Shown here one piece after another: positions 1 through 8,845 of a stretch of 64,000 bases of DNA. Made by a program: the position numbers and the translations under genes. The notes beneath the pieces were generated by a model, which did not search any database, had not been told where the DNA came from, and was given only the letters and a program-made list of their open reading frames with translations. Numbering within the stretch: the stretch's first letter is position 1; every line of letters starts with the position of its first letter. The stretch comes from JBDIAG01 sp963835085. GTDB taxonomy: Bacteria; Actinomycetota; Actinomycetes; Actinomycetales; CAWJMD01. Location of the stretch: NCBI GenBank assembly GCA_963835085.1, contig CAWIED010000002.1, forward strand, positions 434,001 through 498,000, read 5' to 3'.

Positions 1-241
1 CGATCATCGCCAGCGGCACCGAGATGGTCGCCAGGTAGAGCAGTGCTGGGAGGTGCCACTGGGGGCCGTCGATCCAGGCGGACAGGCCGAACAACACTCC
101 CGTCATGGTTGCCTCGATCACGCTACGCGCGTGACTCGCCCGCGTGCGCCATCGCCGCGTGAGCCAGGAGGCCCCCACGCCCACCGGGACTCCTGCCAGC
201 GCGCAGGCCAGGATGAACACCGTCCCCATCATGGCCTTCAT
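1..241 (-). CDS. Prepilin peptidase-like protein, N-terminal part (cut by window edge)
   Basis: Reading leftwards from an ATG at 241 gives about 80 residues with no stop before the window edge. The first 20 or so residues form a membrane segment (ILACALAGVPVGVGASW) followed by a basic patch (RRWRTRASHAR). A second membrane stretch ends in PALLYLATISVPLAMI. This order resembles the start of actinobacterial type IV prepilin peptidases (A24 family), which cleave and methylate prepilins in the membrane. In that family the next residues carry the first catalytic aspartate, which lies outside the window. The family call rests on overall pattern, not on the active site. The start codon is only 14 bp from the stop of the next gene upstream, so the two may be co-transcribed. 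Confidence 0.6.
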   Translation of the reverse strand, partial: MKAMMGTVFILACALAGVPVGVGASWLTRRWRTRASHARSVIEATMTGVLFGLSAWIDGPQWHLPALLYLATISVPLAMI

Positions 242-254
242 CACCCCACCAGTC

Positions 255-713
255 TCACCAGAGGGTGTCTTGCGAACAGCCGAGCTGCACCCGGCGAAGC
301 CACGGCTGCCGGATGCTGGTCTCGTCGAAGATCCGGCCGCCAGGGGCACGCCCGTCGGTCAGCCGGGTCGGAGCGTGGACATGGTCGCCAGCGACAAGCT
401 GGCACGGCAGATTGCCGCAGCCGTGCACGAGGCCACCCGTCCGCTCGAGGCACTCGACGCCACGAGCGAGGGCGTACCCGAAACGATGCGCCTCGACAGC
501 GACTGTGCGCCCGTCGACTCGTCCAAGACTGAATCGGCCGTGCCCGTCAAGGGTCTGTTCGCCAATCCACCACAGACAGGATGATCCGTCGACCGCGTAG
601 AGGTCGGCGCGGTAGCGAGCGATGGTGGCCGGATCCTGCAGCGCCCAGATGAGGACGTCGCGCGGGGTCACGCGCTGCACCGGTCTTGGGTGCGACCTCC
701 GCCAAGCTGCCAT
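255..713 (-). CDS. Small HNH-like endonuclease-family protein
   Basis: A 152-residue protein when read from the ATG at 713; the frame stays open to 914, but that extension has a different, less protein-like composition. The centre has the pattern CLWWIGEQTLDGHGRF, then EAHRFGYALARG and VHGCGNLPCQ. This matches the layout of small HNH/homing-type nucleases, in which C-W-G, GYGRF, AHR and H-x-C-x-N-x-x-C elements build a beta-beta-alpha metal site. Here Cys, Asn, the second Cys and the HR pair are visible, but the usual D in CDNP is replaced by G. It could act on DNA or RNA, or be an inactive relative. It lies directly upstream of the prepilin peptidase, suggesting a shared transcript. Confidence 0.5.
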   Translation of the reverse strand: MAAWRRSHPRPVQRVTPRDVLIWALQDPATIARYRADLYAVDGSSCLWWIGEQTLDGHGRFSLGRVDGRTVAVEAHRFGYALARGVECLERTGGLVHGCGNLPCQLVAGDHVHAPTRLTDGRAPGGRIFDETSIRQPWLRRVQLGCSQDTLW

Positions 714-1157
714 GCTGACGACCCGTCGCCCTCCATCAGGGCAGCGACCGCTGCCACGGGCAAGCCCGGCGACAGTGCCCGGCAGGAGCTCACTGTCGGC
801 GATTTCGAACCCTGTCACCCCGCACCTGCCTTCGGCCTTTTCAAAGAAGACCACGCAGCCGACGTCACCGCTCCAACCACCCGACGCGAATAGAACACAA
901 CGCACGACACCCACAGTCGCGCCCTCTCACGTTCTGTAACCGCAATAGCTAGTTCCCCTCCAACACACCTCTTGCACCCTGGGCGAAAGAGCCGCTTATC
1001 AACTCCAAGTTGACTGGTTCCGATCGTGCGCGGGGGCGGATGCCGGGTGGTCGCCGTGGGTGGACGAGTGTCGATGCAGGTCAGGTGGACGGCGGCGATG
1101 CGTGGTAACTTGCAGTTGTCATTGTCGCGTTTAAGTTTACAGCGGTGAGGAGTGTTC

Positions 1158-2258
1158 GTGGACGTTCCTGGTGCCGCGCCCCTGTCTCTGGCGCCGGGTG
1201 TGATTCATCTCGACGAGCCTGCGGCGGTGTTCAACGCGATGGTCGCGGGCTGGGCGCGGCAGATGAAGTCGCGGCTGTTGGCCGATGCGACGGTCGAAGC
1301 ACGGACCCGGTTGATCGAACGGTTCACGACCTTCGTGGGGACGCATCCGTGGGAGTGGACCGCGGGTGATGTCGAGGACTTCACGATGTCGCTGATGTCG
1401 GGCAGCGAGCGTCTTGCTCCGTCGACGATCAGGGGCCATCACGTCACGTTGCGGCTGTTCTGCGACTACGTCTTGGATGGCCGCTACGGCTGGGTGGATC
1501 AGTGCGAGGAACGGTTCGGGAAGATCCCGTCCCAGGTCTGCCACGACTTCAACACCGCGGTGCATCTGGTCGACTACGAGGGCCGACCGGAGCGTCGCCC
1601 GTTCTCCTACGACGAGCTCCAGACACTGTTCGACTACCTCGACGCCCGGGTGGAGAAGATCGCCCGCTCTGGCCGCAAGGGAGCGTTGGCGGCGTTGCGG
1701 GACGCACAGATGGTCAAGACCGCCTACGCGTTCGGGCTACGGCGCCGGGAGTTGTGCTTCCTTGACATCGCCGACCTTCGCCCGAACCCGTCGATGCCTG
1801 CGTGGGGCACCTACGGGGCGCTGCATGTGCGCTACGCGAAATCAGTTCGTGGCAGCACACCACGACGCCGCACGGTGCTCGCGGTCCCGGAGTTCGACTG
1901 GGCCATCGACGGGCTACGCCAGTGGACCGAACAAGCCCGACCGTTGTTGAACCCTGGCGAGCGGGGCGAGCTGTGGCTGACCGAACGCCGGTCCCGGGTG
2001 TCGGTCAAGACGATCGACAAGAGGTTCGCCTTCCTGCGCCAGGGAGCCGGCCTGCCTGCTGAGCTGACCCTGCACTGCCTGCGGCACTCCTACGTCACGC
2101 ACCTGATCGAGTTCGGCTACCCCGAACGGTTCGTGACCGAGCAAGTCGGCCACTCCTACGCCTCCACGACCGCGATCTACACCTCGGTGTCCAACGACTT
2201 CAAGACCAAGACCCTGCAGGCCGCCCTGGCCCGCGTCTACCCCCAACAGGAGAAGTGA
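1158..2258 (+). CDS. Tyrosine recombinase, first gene of a three-gene cassette
   Basis: A site-specific DNA recombinase of about 366 residues, which breaks and rejoins DNA through a tyrosine intermediate. The N-terminal half is a SAM-like core-binding region (WTAGDVEDFTMSL). The catalytic half shows the first arginine in GLRRREL near residue 194, HCLRH with His306 and Arg309, GHSYASTT with His332, and the nucleophile in AIYTSV at Tyr341. All active-site residues are present. The GAGGAG ribosome site at 1147-1152 favours the GTG at 1158 over the in-frame GTG at 1152, which overlaps it. The stop overlaps the next start (ATGA), so the gene is translationally coupled to the XRE gene. Confidence 0.9.
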   Translation: MDVPGAAPLSLAPGVIHLDEPAAVFNAMVAGWARQMKSRLLADATVEARTRLIERFTTFVGTHPWEWTAGDVEDFTMSLMSGSERLAPSTIRGHHVTLRLFCDYVLDGRYGWVDQCEERFGKIPSQVCHDFNTAVHLVDYEGRPERRPFSYDELQTLFDYLDARVEKIARSGRKGALAALRDAQMVKTAYAFGLRRRELCFLDIADLRPNPSMPAWGTYGALHVRYAKSVRGSTPRRRTVLAVPEFDWAIDGLRQWTEQARPLLNPGERGELWLTERRSRVSVKTIDKRFAFLRQGAGLPAELTLHCLRHSYVTHLIEFGYPERFVTEQVGHSYASTTAIYTSVSNDFKTKTLQAALARVYPQQEK

Positions 2259-2614
2259 TGGCCGCAGCGAAGAAGGCCAGCAGAAACCTCAAGACCGTGG
2301 CCCGGTGGAACCTGCGCCAGGTCATGGCCGAGCACGGCATGTTCCAAACCAGCGACCTCATCGAGCCCCTCCAAGACCGTGGGATCGAGTTGTCGCGGCA
2401 GATGATCCACCGGGTCGTGACCAAGACCCCGCAGCGGGTCAACATGGACCTGCTCGCGGCTTTGTGCGACATCCTCGACTGCACCCCCAGCGACCTCATC
2501 GAACTGCATCGTGAGCAGATCGTCCGACCCGCTGGTGCGCTCAACGACGCCGGTCCGGGGATCGGGAACCTCCGGCCCGTCCGCGCCAAGGTCCGCCGCC
2601 CCCACGAGGAGTGA
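2255..2614 (+). CDS. XRE/Cro-type helix-turn-helix regulator
   Basis: A 119-residue DNA-binding protein. Residues about 15-85 form a Cro/C1-type helix-turn-helix domain: NLRQVMAEHGMFQTSDLI, SRQMIHRVVTKTPQRVNMD and LLAALCDILDCTPSDLIEL are the familiar helices, with the recognition helix around SRQMIHRVV. The C-terminal tail is short and basic. It sits between two recombinase-like genes and overlaps both, ATGA at its start and GTGA at its end. It is therefore part of one translationally coupled unit and probably acts as the directionality or expression control factor of the cassette; that role is inferred from position. Confidence 0.85.
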   Translation: MMAAAKKASRNLKTVARWNLRQVMAEHGMFQTSDLIEPLQDRGIELSRQMIHRVVTKTPQRVNMDLLAALCDILDCTPSDLIELHREQIVRPAGALNDAGPGIGNLRPVRAKVRRPHEE

Positions 2615-4062
2615 ACCAACCCCGCTGTTTGATCTGTGACCGCACCGACTGGCTCAAGTTCGACCTCCCACACGGCTGGTTGTGTTGGGGCTGCGCCCGC
2701 AACCGGCACTACCACCCACGCACCTGCCCGGGCTGTCGCAGGCGACGTCCTCTGGTCTGGCTCGACGACGAGCTCTTGATCTGCGCGGCCTGTGCTGGGG
2801 TCGACCCGTCCCCGTTCGCCTGCGCCCAGTGTGGCAGCGAGGAACACCCCTACGGCGGCCACCGATGCGCCCGCTGCATCCTGACCGAACGCCTCGGAAC
2901 CCTGCTCACCGACCCGACCACCGGGCTCGTTCATCACCAGTTGCAGCCGGTGTTCGACGAGCTCGTCACCCGATCAGAGAAACCCCAGACCGGGATCTGG
3001 TGGCTGGGCAAGAAGGAAGGCCGCGGCGACGGCCCACGACTCCTCGGGCAGATGGCGCGCGGGGAAGTCGCGATCAGTCACGACACCTTCCGCACCCTGC
3101 CGTCCGACCGCGCTCACGACTACCTGCGCACCCTGCTCGCCGCCCTCGGGGTGCTCCCGGCGTTCAACATTCACCTCGAACGCATGAACCCCTGGCTCGA
3201 CGTCCTCCTTGCCGACGACCATGGCGACGACGCGGCCCTGGTCCGTCGGTTCGCGCACTGGCACGTCATCCGCGGAATGCGCCGCGCCGACCGTGAGGAC
3301 CGGCTCAGTCAGGCGGTCGTCAACGGCGCCCGGCAACGCATCCGCGTCGCCAGTGAGTTCCTGACCCACCTACGCAGCATCGACATCGACATCGCCGCCG
3401 CACGACAGGGCGACCTCGAAGACTACGAACAACACCGCGGACGCAGCGCGAACGCCGAGTACGCCTTCATCGGCTGGCTGCGCGACTCCCGCATCAACAC
3501 CGCCATGCGGGTGCCCTACCGGCCACCACCCGGCCCCGGAGTCACCGTGTCCGACCACGACCGCTGGGCCGCGGTCGACCGACTCCTGCACGACACCACT
3601 CTGCTGCACTACACCCGCATCGGCGGACTGTTCACGCTGCTGTTCGCCCAACCACTCGGCCGGATCGTCGCGATGCGCACCAGCCAGATCACCAACACCG
3701 ACACGGGTCTGTTCATCACGTTCAACACCTTGCCGATCCAGATGCCGCCCGTCCTCGACGACCTCATCCACGACCACCTCACACAACGCGGCAAAAGCCT
3801 CTACGTCTCACGCGACACCGGCTGGCTGTTCCCCGGCGGCAACCCCGGACGACACCTCGCCACCGAAAACATCCGAACCCACCTCGTCGCCATCGGGATC
3901 AAGCCCTACGAGAACCGCAAAGCTGCGCTGTTCCAACTCGCCGCCGAAGTCCCAGCACCCGTCCTGGCCGACCTCATCGACATCAGCAACGACAACGCCT
4001 ACGACTGGGCCCGACTCGCCGCCCACGACTGGTCCAGCTACATCGCCCAACGAGCAAAGTGA
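2611..4062 (+). CDS. Zinc-knuckle protein with degenerate tyrosine-recombinase domain
   Basis: A 483-residue protein starting at GTG in a GTGA overlap with the regulator. The first 90 residues hold six CxxC pairs (CLIC, CWGC, CPGC, CAAC, CAQC, CARC), enough for three zinc knuckles. The rest has the helical layout of a phage-integrase fold. RIGGLFTLLFAQPLGRIVAM sits where the catalytic arginine is expected, GWLFPGG precedes a C-terminal PYENRKAALFQLAAEV segment in place of HxxR, and DWSSYIA is near the end. The His/Arg/His signature is not intact, so it is probably a structural or target-binding partner of the upstream recombinase rather than an independent enzyme. Proteins of this layout recur next to recombinase/XRE pairs in actinobacteria (from memory). 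Confidence 0.7.
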   Translation: MNQPRCLICDRTDWLKFDLPHGWLCWGCARNRHYHPRTCPGCRRRRPLVWLDDELLICAACAGVDPSPFACAQCGSEEHPYGGHRCARCILTERLGTLLTDPTTGLVHHQLQPVFDELVTRSEKPQTGIWWLGKKEGRGDGPRLLGQMARGEVAISHDTFRTLPSDRAHDYLRTLLAALGVLPAFNIHLERMNPWLDVLLADDHGDDAALVRRFAHWHVIRGMRRADREDRLSQAVVNGARQRIRVASEFLTHLRSIDIDIAAARQGDLEDYEQHRGRSANAEYAFIGWLRDSRINTAMRVPYRPPPGPGVTVSDHDRWAAVDRLLHDTTLLHYTRIGGLFTLLFAQPLGRIVAMRTSQITNTDTGLFITFNTLPIQMPPVLDDLIHDHLTQRGKSLYVSRDTGWLFPGGNPGRHLATENIRTHLVAIGIKPYENRKAALFQLAAEVPAPVLADLIDISNDNAYDWARLAAHDWSSYIAQRAK

Positions 4063-4144
4063 CGGCTATTCGCCCCGATCGAATACGACCCCTCCGCCAG
4101 TGCTCCGTGGGCCGCTCAGTGGCTCGAGGGCCCCGGCGGTGCCC

Positions 4145-7100
4145 GTGGTCACGGGTGTGATGAGCCTGCACAAACTGTCCGCGGGGGAGGGGTACACCTA
4201 CCTGACCCGACAGGTCGCGGCAGCGGATCGAGCCGACCGGACACGGGTGTCGTTGTCGGACTACTACTCCGAGCACGGCGAGCAACCCGGCCGATGGCTG
4301 GGTCCGGTCTGGCCGGGATCGGTGGCGTGAGTGCCGGAGACCTCGTGAGCGAGGCGCAGATGAAGGCCCTGTTCGGTGCGGGCCTGCACCCGGACGCCGA
4401 GGCCATCGCTGCACGGCTGCGGTCAGCGGGGGAGTCGACTACCGCGGTCGAGGCCGCGACCCGGCTGGGACGGCCCTTCCCGGTGTACACACAAGCCACG
4501 TCCACATTCCTCGCTGACCTGCGGGCCGAATACCAGGCGTGGAATCGCGGGCACGGCCGGGTCGGCGACGCACCGGTGCCGGAGGGGGTGCGCCAGCACC
4601 TTCGGACGGTGGTCGCCGGGCGAGGGTTCGAGCGGGAGCACGGCCGGGCCCCGAGCAGTCGGGAAGCGGCTGCCTACATCACCCGCAACTCCCGGCAGCC
4701 GCAGCAGGCTGTCGCGGGTTATGACCTCACGTTCTCGCCGGTGAAGTCGGTCTCGACGTTGTGGGCGCTGGCATCTCGCCCGGTCGCGGAGCGGATCGAG
4801 GCCTGCCAGGCCGAGGCCGTCGCGGACGTGATCGCCTGGATCGAGGCCGAGATCGCGCACACTCGCCTCGGCGCGCGCGGGGTCAGGCAGGTCGACGTCC
4901 GCGGGGTGATCGCGACCGCGTTCGTGCACCGCGACACCCGCGCCGGGGACCCGGACCTGCACACCCACGTCGCGATCTCGAACAAGGTCCAGACCGTCGA
5001 CGGAGGGTGGTACGCCCTCGACGGGCAGCCCCTGCATCAGGGCGCGGTCGCCGCGTCCGAGCGATACAACACCCGGCTGGAAGCGTTACTGCGGGACCGG
5101 CTCGGGGTGAGGTTCGTCGACACTCCGCACCCGCAGGGTCGGCGCCTGGTCCGCGAGATCGTCGGCGTCGACACCGGGCTGCTGGGCGCGTGGTCGAAAC
5201 GGCGGACCGCGATCGACGTCGAGCGGGCCGACCTCGCCACCGCGTTCACCGCGACGCACGGGCGCCCGCCCTCCACGATCGAAGCCCTCCACCTGGCCCA
5301 ACAGGCCACCCTGGCCACCCGACAGGGCAAACCCGCACCCCGCTCATTGGCCGAACAACGCAGGGCCTGGCGGGCCGAGGCCGAGACGGTCCTCGGCTCA
5401 CGGACCGCCCTCGACGACATGATCCGCACCGCTCTGCCGCCTGCCCGTCGACCGTCCGCCGGGGCAGGTTCCCCCGTTCCGCGCGAACCGTTCGGACCTG
5501 GATCGCCAGGTTCCCCTACCCGCTCCGGGACCGTCCCCCGGCACCTCACCCGGGACGGACACCCGACGACCGTGCCCGAGCTCGCGGACGAGGTGCTGGG
5601 CGTCGTGTCGGCACAACGCGCGCATTGGCACGACACGCACGTCCTTGCCGAAGCGCACCGTCAGGCCCGCCGACTCGACCTCCCCGCCGCCGACCTCCCG
5701 GCCGTAGTGGACGCGATCGTGACCCTCGTGCTCGATCGGTCGATGCCGATCACGCCGCCCGAACGGACGCTCGACCCGCCCATCGCCCGCCGAGGGGACG
5801 GGACGTCCGTCTACACCCGGGCCCATTCCACCCTGTACACGTCCGAGCAGGTCCTGCCCGACGAACGCACCGTCCTGACCGCCTCGGATCGCACCGACGG
5901 GCGGACCATCGACCCACTCGCGGTGACCGCGACCATCGCAGAGTCCACTGTCACAGAGGTGCCCCTCAACCCCGGGCAGGTGCAACTCGTGACCGCCTTG
6001 GCGACCTCCGGGGCGCGAGTGCAGGTGGCCATGGCCCCGGCCGGGGCGGGCAAGACCACCGCCATGACCGCGTTGACCGCCGCGTGGACGAGCCGCGGCG
6101 GGGACGTCCTGTCGCTCGGCCCGTCCGCCGTCGCGGCCGCCGAACTGGGCGCCGCTACCGGCACCCGAGCCCGCACCCTGGCCGAGGTCGTCGTCCACCA
6201 CGCCGGCGCCGAGCCACCGGACTGGATCACCGCGATCGGGCCACAGACCCTGATCGTCGTCGACGAGGCCGGGATGGCCGCAACCGGAGACCTCGCCATC
6301 CTCACCCGCCTCGCCCTCGCCACAGGCGCCTCGATCCGGTTGATCGGCGACGACCGCCAGTTGGCCGCAGTCGGCGCCGGTGGGCTACTGCGCGACCTCA
6401 CCACCCGCCACGACACGCCGACCCTCACCGAGGTCGTCCGCTTCGACGACCAGGCCGAGGCTGCGGCCACCCTCGCACTCCGCGACGGGGACGTCGACGC
6501 ACTCGGCTTCTACCTCGACCACGACCGTGTCCACGACGTCGACCAGGCCACCCTTCCCGACGCCGTCCTGGCCGCGTGGGCAAGCGACATCGCCACCGGC
6601 GCAACCAGTCTCATGATGGCCTCCGACCTGACCACGGTCACCGCACTCAACGCCGTAGCCCGCACGCACCGGCTCACCACCACCGGTCAGCCCCGGGGAC
6701 GCGAGGTGTCGCTACGGTCCGGGCTGCACGCCTGCGCCGGAGACACCGTCATCACCCGCCGCAACCGACGAGCCCTGCGGATCACCGGCACCGACTTCGT
6801 CAAGAACGGCGACCGGTTCACCGTCACCGCGGTCACATCCTCCGGCGGACTACGCGTACGCCACCACGGCACCGACCGGCACCTCACCCCTGCCCGCCGA
6901 CTACGTGAGCGCACACGTCGATCTCGGCTACGCGTGCACCGTCCACACAGCCCAAGGCCAGACCGTCGACACCGCCCACCTCGCGCTCACCGGCGGCGAA
7001 GACCGGCAGGCGCTCTACGTCGCCCTCACCAGAGGCCGCGCCGCCAACCACGTCTACGTCTCGCCCGCGGGCGACGGGGACCCGCACGGCGTCATCCTCC

Positions 7101-7565
7101 CCGACGCGATCCGCCCGCCCACCGCGGTCGACATGCTGCACCCGGGTCATCACCCGCGACGGCACCCTCACCTCCGCCACCACCGCCCAGGCCGCCGCCG
7201 AAGATCCCACCGGCCTGCTCGCCGCCTCCGCCGCCAAGTACGCCGACGCCCTCGACCTGGTCGCCACCACAACCCTCGGGCACGACCAGATCGCCCGACT
7301 CGACGCAGCCGCCGAGACGCTCCTGCCGGGGGTCACGATCAGCCCCGCCTGGCCCACCCTCCTGGGACACCTCGCCATCCTCACCCTCACGGGGCGGGAC
7401 CCGCTCACGGCCCTCACCCACGCCGCACACAGCCGAGAAATACAGACCGCCCGCGACCCGGCCGCCGTCCTCGACTGGCGACTCGACCCCACCGGCCACC
7501 ACTCCACCGGGCCCGGCCCGCTGCCCTGGATCGCCGACATCCCCGACGCCCTGGCCCTGGGCCAG
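4145..7565 (+). pseudogene. MobF-type conjugative relaxase-helicase, 5' part, frameshifted and cut by an IS
   Basis: Encodes the relaxase and helicase half of a conjugation protein that nicks plasmid or ICE DNA at oriT and unwinds it. The start is placed at GTG 4145, since the N-terminus there (SLHKLSAGEGYTYLTRQVA, then DYYSEHGEQPGRWLG) carries the tyrosines typical of MobF. The metal-binding histidines follow in PDLHTHVAISNKV, and the helicase shows APAGAGKTT (Walker A) and LIVVDEAGM (Walker B). Three one-base shifts break the frame: near 4300 (a G missing), near 6887 (an extra C) and near 7138 (an extra C). The reading resumes in a new frame each time with good family similarity. After IADIPDALALGQ the gene is interrupted at 7566 by the IS3-family element; it continues at 8846. 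Confidence 0.85.
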
Positions 7566-7608
7566 TGAGGTGCCCGGCGTTCTTCGGACAGTGGGTTTCC
7601 ATTGGTCC

Positions 7609-8493
7609 TTACGCTGCCCGATTGTTGTCGAGCCATTCTAACTCTACTTCATTCGGAATCCGGTAGTCAATTGCCGAATGAAGCCTTCTCGTGTTGTACC
7701 TCAATTCGATGTATGCTGTCACGTCTTTGCGGGCACGCTCCCTTGTCGGATACACGGTCCGGTTGCACCGTTCATTCTTCAATGTCCCATTAAAGGACTC
7801 GGCCCAGGCATTGTCGTAGCACACGCCGGTCTTACCAACCGACCTGCGGATCCCGTGTCTCTTCGCTGCCACCGAGAAATCAGCGGAGGTATATTGCGTC
7901 CCCCGGTCCGAGTGGAATATACTGACTTTCGATGTGATATGCACGCGATGGGCGGCCATGTCCAGTGCCTCGATGACTAGATCCGCGGTCATCGTCGAAT
8001 CCATGGCGTACCCGACGACTTTCTTGCTGAAGCAATCCAGGACCGTCGCCAAATACAACCAGCCTTCCCACGTCCTGATGTAGGTAATATCGCCCACCAG
8101 TTTGGCGCCGGGGGCGGTCGCGGTGAAGTCCCGGCGCACCAGGTCCGGCAGGTCCGTTGCATCGCCAGCGATCGTCGTGGTCGGCCGGAACGGCTTGGGC
8201 TGGCAGGGTTCCAGGTCCAGGTCACGCATGATGACCCGCACCGTGTCGTCATCGATCTGCTCCCCGTCACGCAGCAACTGGGCATGCACTCGTCGGTACC
8301 CGTAGGTGGAGTCTGAGTCGAGGAAGATCTCGCGGATCAACCGTTCGAACCGAGCCCGCGTGATGTCACGAGGCGATGGCGAATGATTCTTCCAGGTGTA
8401 GAACCCAGACCGGGAAACACCCAACACGACACACATCACAGAAATGGCGTGATTGCCTTCTTCGCTGGCGATGAACTCGTACACGCCCGTCAC
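7609..8493 (-). CDS. IS3-family transposase OrfB (DDE integrase core), copy 1
   Basis: A 294-residue catalytic subunit of an IS3-family transposase. An N-terminal HTH_21-like segment (SRSGFYTWKNHSPSPRD, TYGYRRVHAQLLRDG) precedes the retroviral-integrase fold. The DDE residues are visible as the Asp in LVGDITYI, the Asp in FHSDRGTQYTS, and the Glu in NAWAESFNGTLKNE. The GTG start overlaps the OrfA stop (GTGA at 8490-8493), so OrfB is either made by coupling or, as is usual for the family, fused to OrfA by frameshifting. I see no classical A6G slippery run at the overlap. The frame is intact. Confidence 0.93.
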   Translation of the reverse strand: MTGVYEFIASEEGNHAISVMCVVLGVSRSGFYTWKNHSPSPRDITRARFERLIREIFLDSDSTYGYRRVHAQLLRDGEQIDDDTVRVIMRDLDLEPCQPKPFRPTTTIAGDATDLPDLVRRDFTATAPGAKLVGDITYIRTWEGWLYLATVLDCFSKKVVGYAMDSTMTADLVIEALDMAAHRVHITSKVSIFHSDRGTQYTSADFSVAAKRHGIRRSVGKTGVCYDNAWAESFNGTLKNERCNRTVYPTRERARKDVTAYIELRYNTRRLHSAIDYRIPNEVELEWLDNNRAA

Positions 8494-8774
8494 GGACGAG
8501 ACTTCTTCGCGAAGAAGGCGGTGGCTTTTCCCAGGATATCAACCTCCTCCTCCAGGGACTTCACCCGGCGACGCAATCGCTTCAGTTCTTCCGCCTCAGA
8601 CTCGCTGATCTCTTCCTCCACAGGATTCTCCACTCGGTGCGCAGCAACCCACCGCGACACCGACTGCGACGACACATTATTCTCTTTCGCAACATCAGCG
8701 ATAGCCCGCGAATGCTCCACGACCTCGCGGACCACCGACTCCTTAAACTGCTCCGAGAACTTCCGAGTTGCCAT
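8490..8774 (-). CDS. IS3-family transposase OrfA (HTH), copy 1
   Basis: A 94-residue DNA-binding subunit. KFSEQFKESVVREVVEHSRA and NNVSSQSVSRWVAAHR form the HTH_Tnp_1 domain. A leucine-zipper-like coiled coil (SEAEELKRLRRRVKSLEEEV) ends in ILGKATAFFAKKS, typical of IS3-family OrfA. The ATG at 8774 lies seven bases after a GGAG motif; a TTG at 8786 would overlap that motif. It recognises the terminal repeats and pairs with OrfB. Confidence 0.9.
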   Translation of the reverse strand: MATRKFSEQFKESVVREVVEHSRAIADVAKENNVSSQSVSRWVAAHRVENPVEEEISESEAEELKRLRRRVKSLEEEVDILGKATAFFAKKSRP

Positions 8775-8845
8775 CCCAAACTCCAATTCCGTTCAGCCTC
8801 AACAATAGTCGAGGTACTGTCCGAAAAACGCCGGGCGGGTCATAG

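Larger units (their letters stand above)
7566..8842 (-). mobile_element. IS3-family insertion sequence, copy 1 (1277 bp)
   Basis: The ends are imperfect inverted repeats: TGAGGTGCCCGGCGTTCTTC on the left and, read inward from the right, TGACCCGCCCGGCGTTTTTC; both continue with GGACAGT. Inside are two overlapping transposase frames on the minus strand. The element splits the relaxase gene. The flanking triplets are cag (7563-7565) and tag (8843-8845), which fit a 3-bp target duplication with one later C to T change. Removing the element and one triplet rejoins the relaxase frame as LGQ-YGPWLKALQ. It differs from copy 2 at one position that I can see, in the segment just inside the left end. 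Confidence 0.93.

Noticed and set aside
1000..1150. Left attachment site of the island
   Set aside because: The small inverted repeat caact-cca-agttg is present, but no copy of the tRNA-Arg 3' end is found here or elsewhere left of the integrase.
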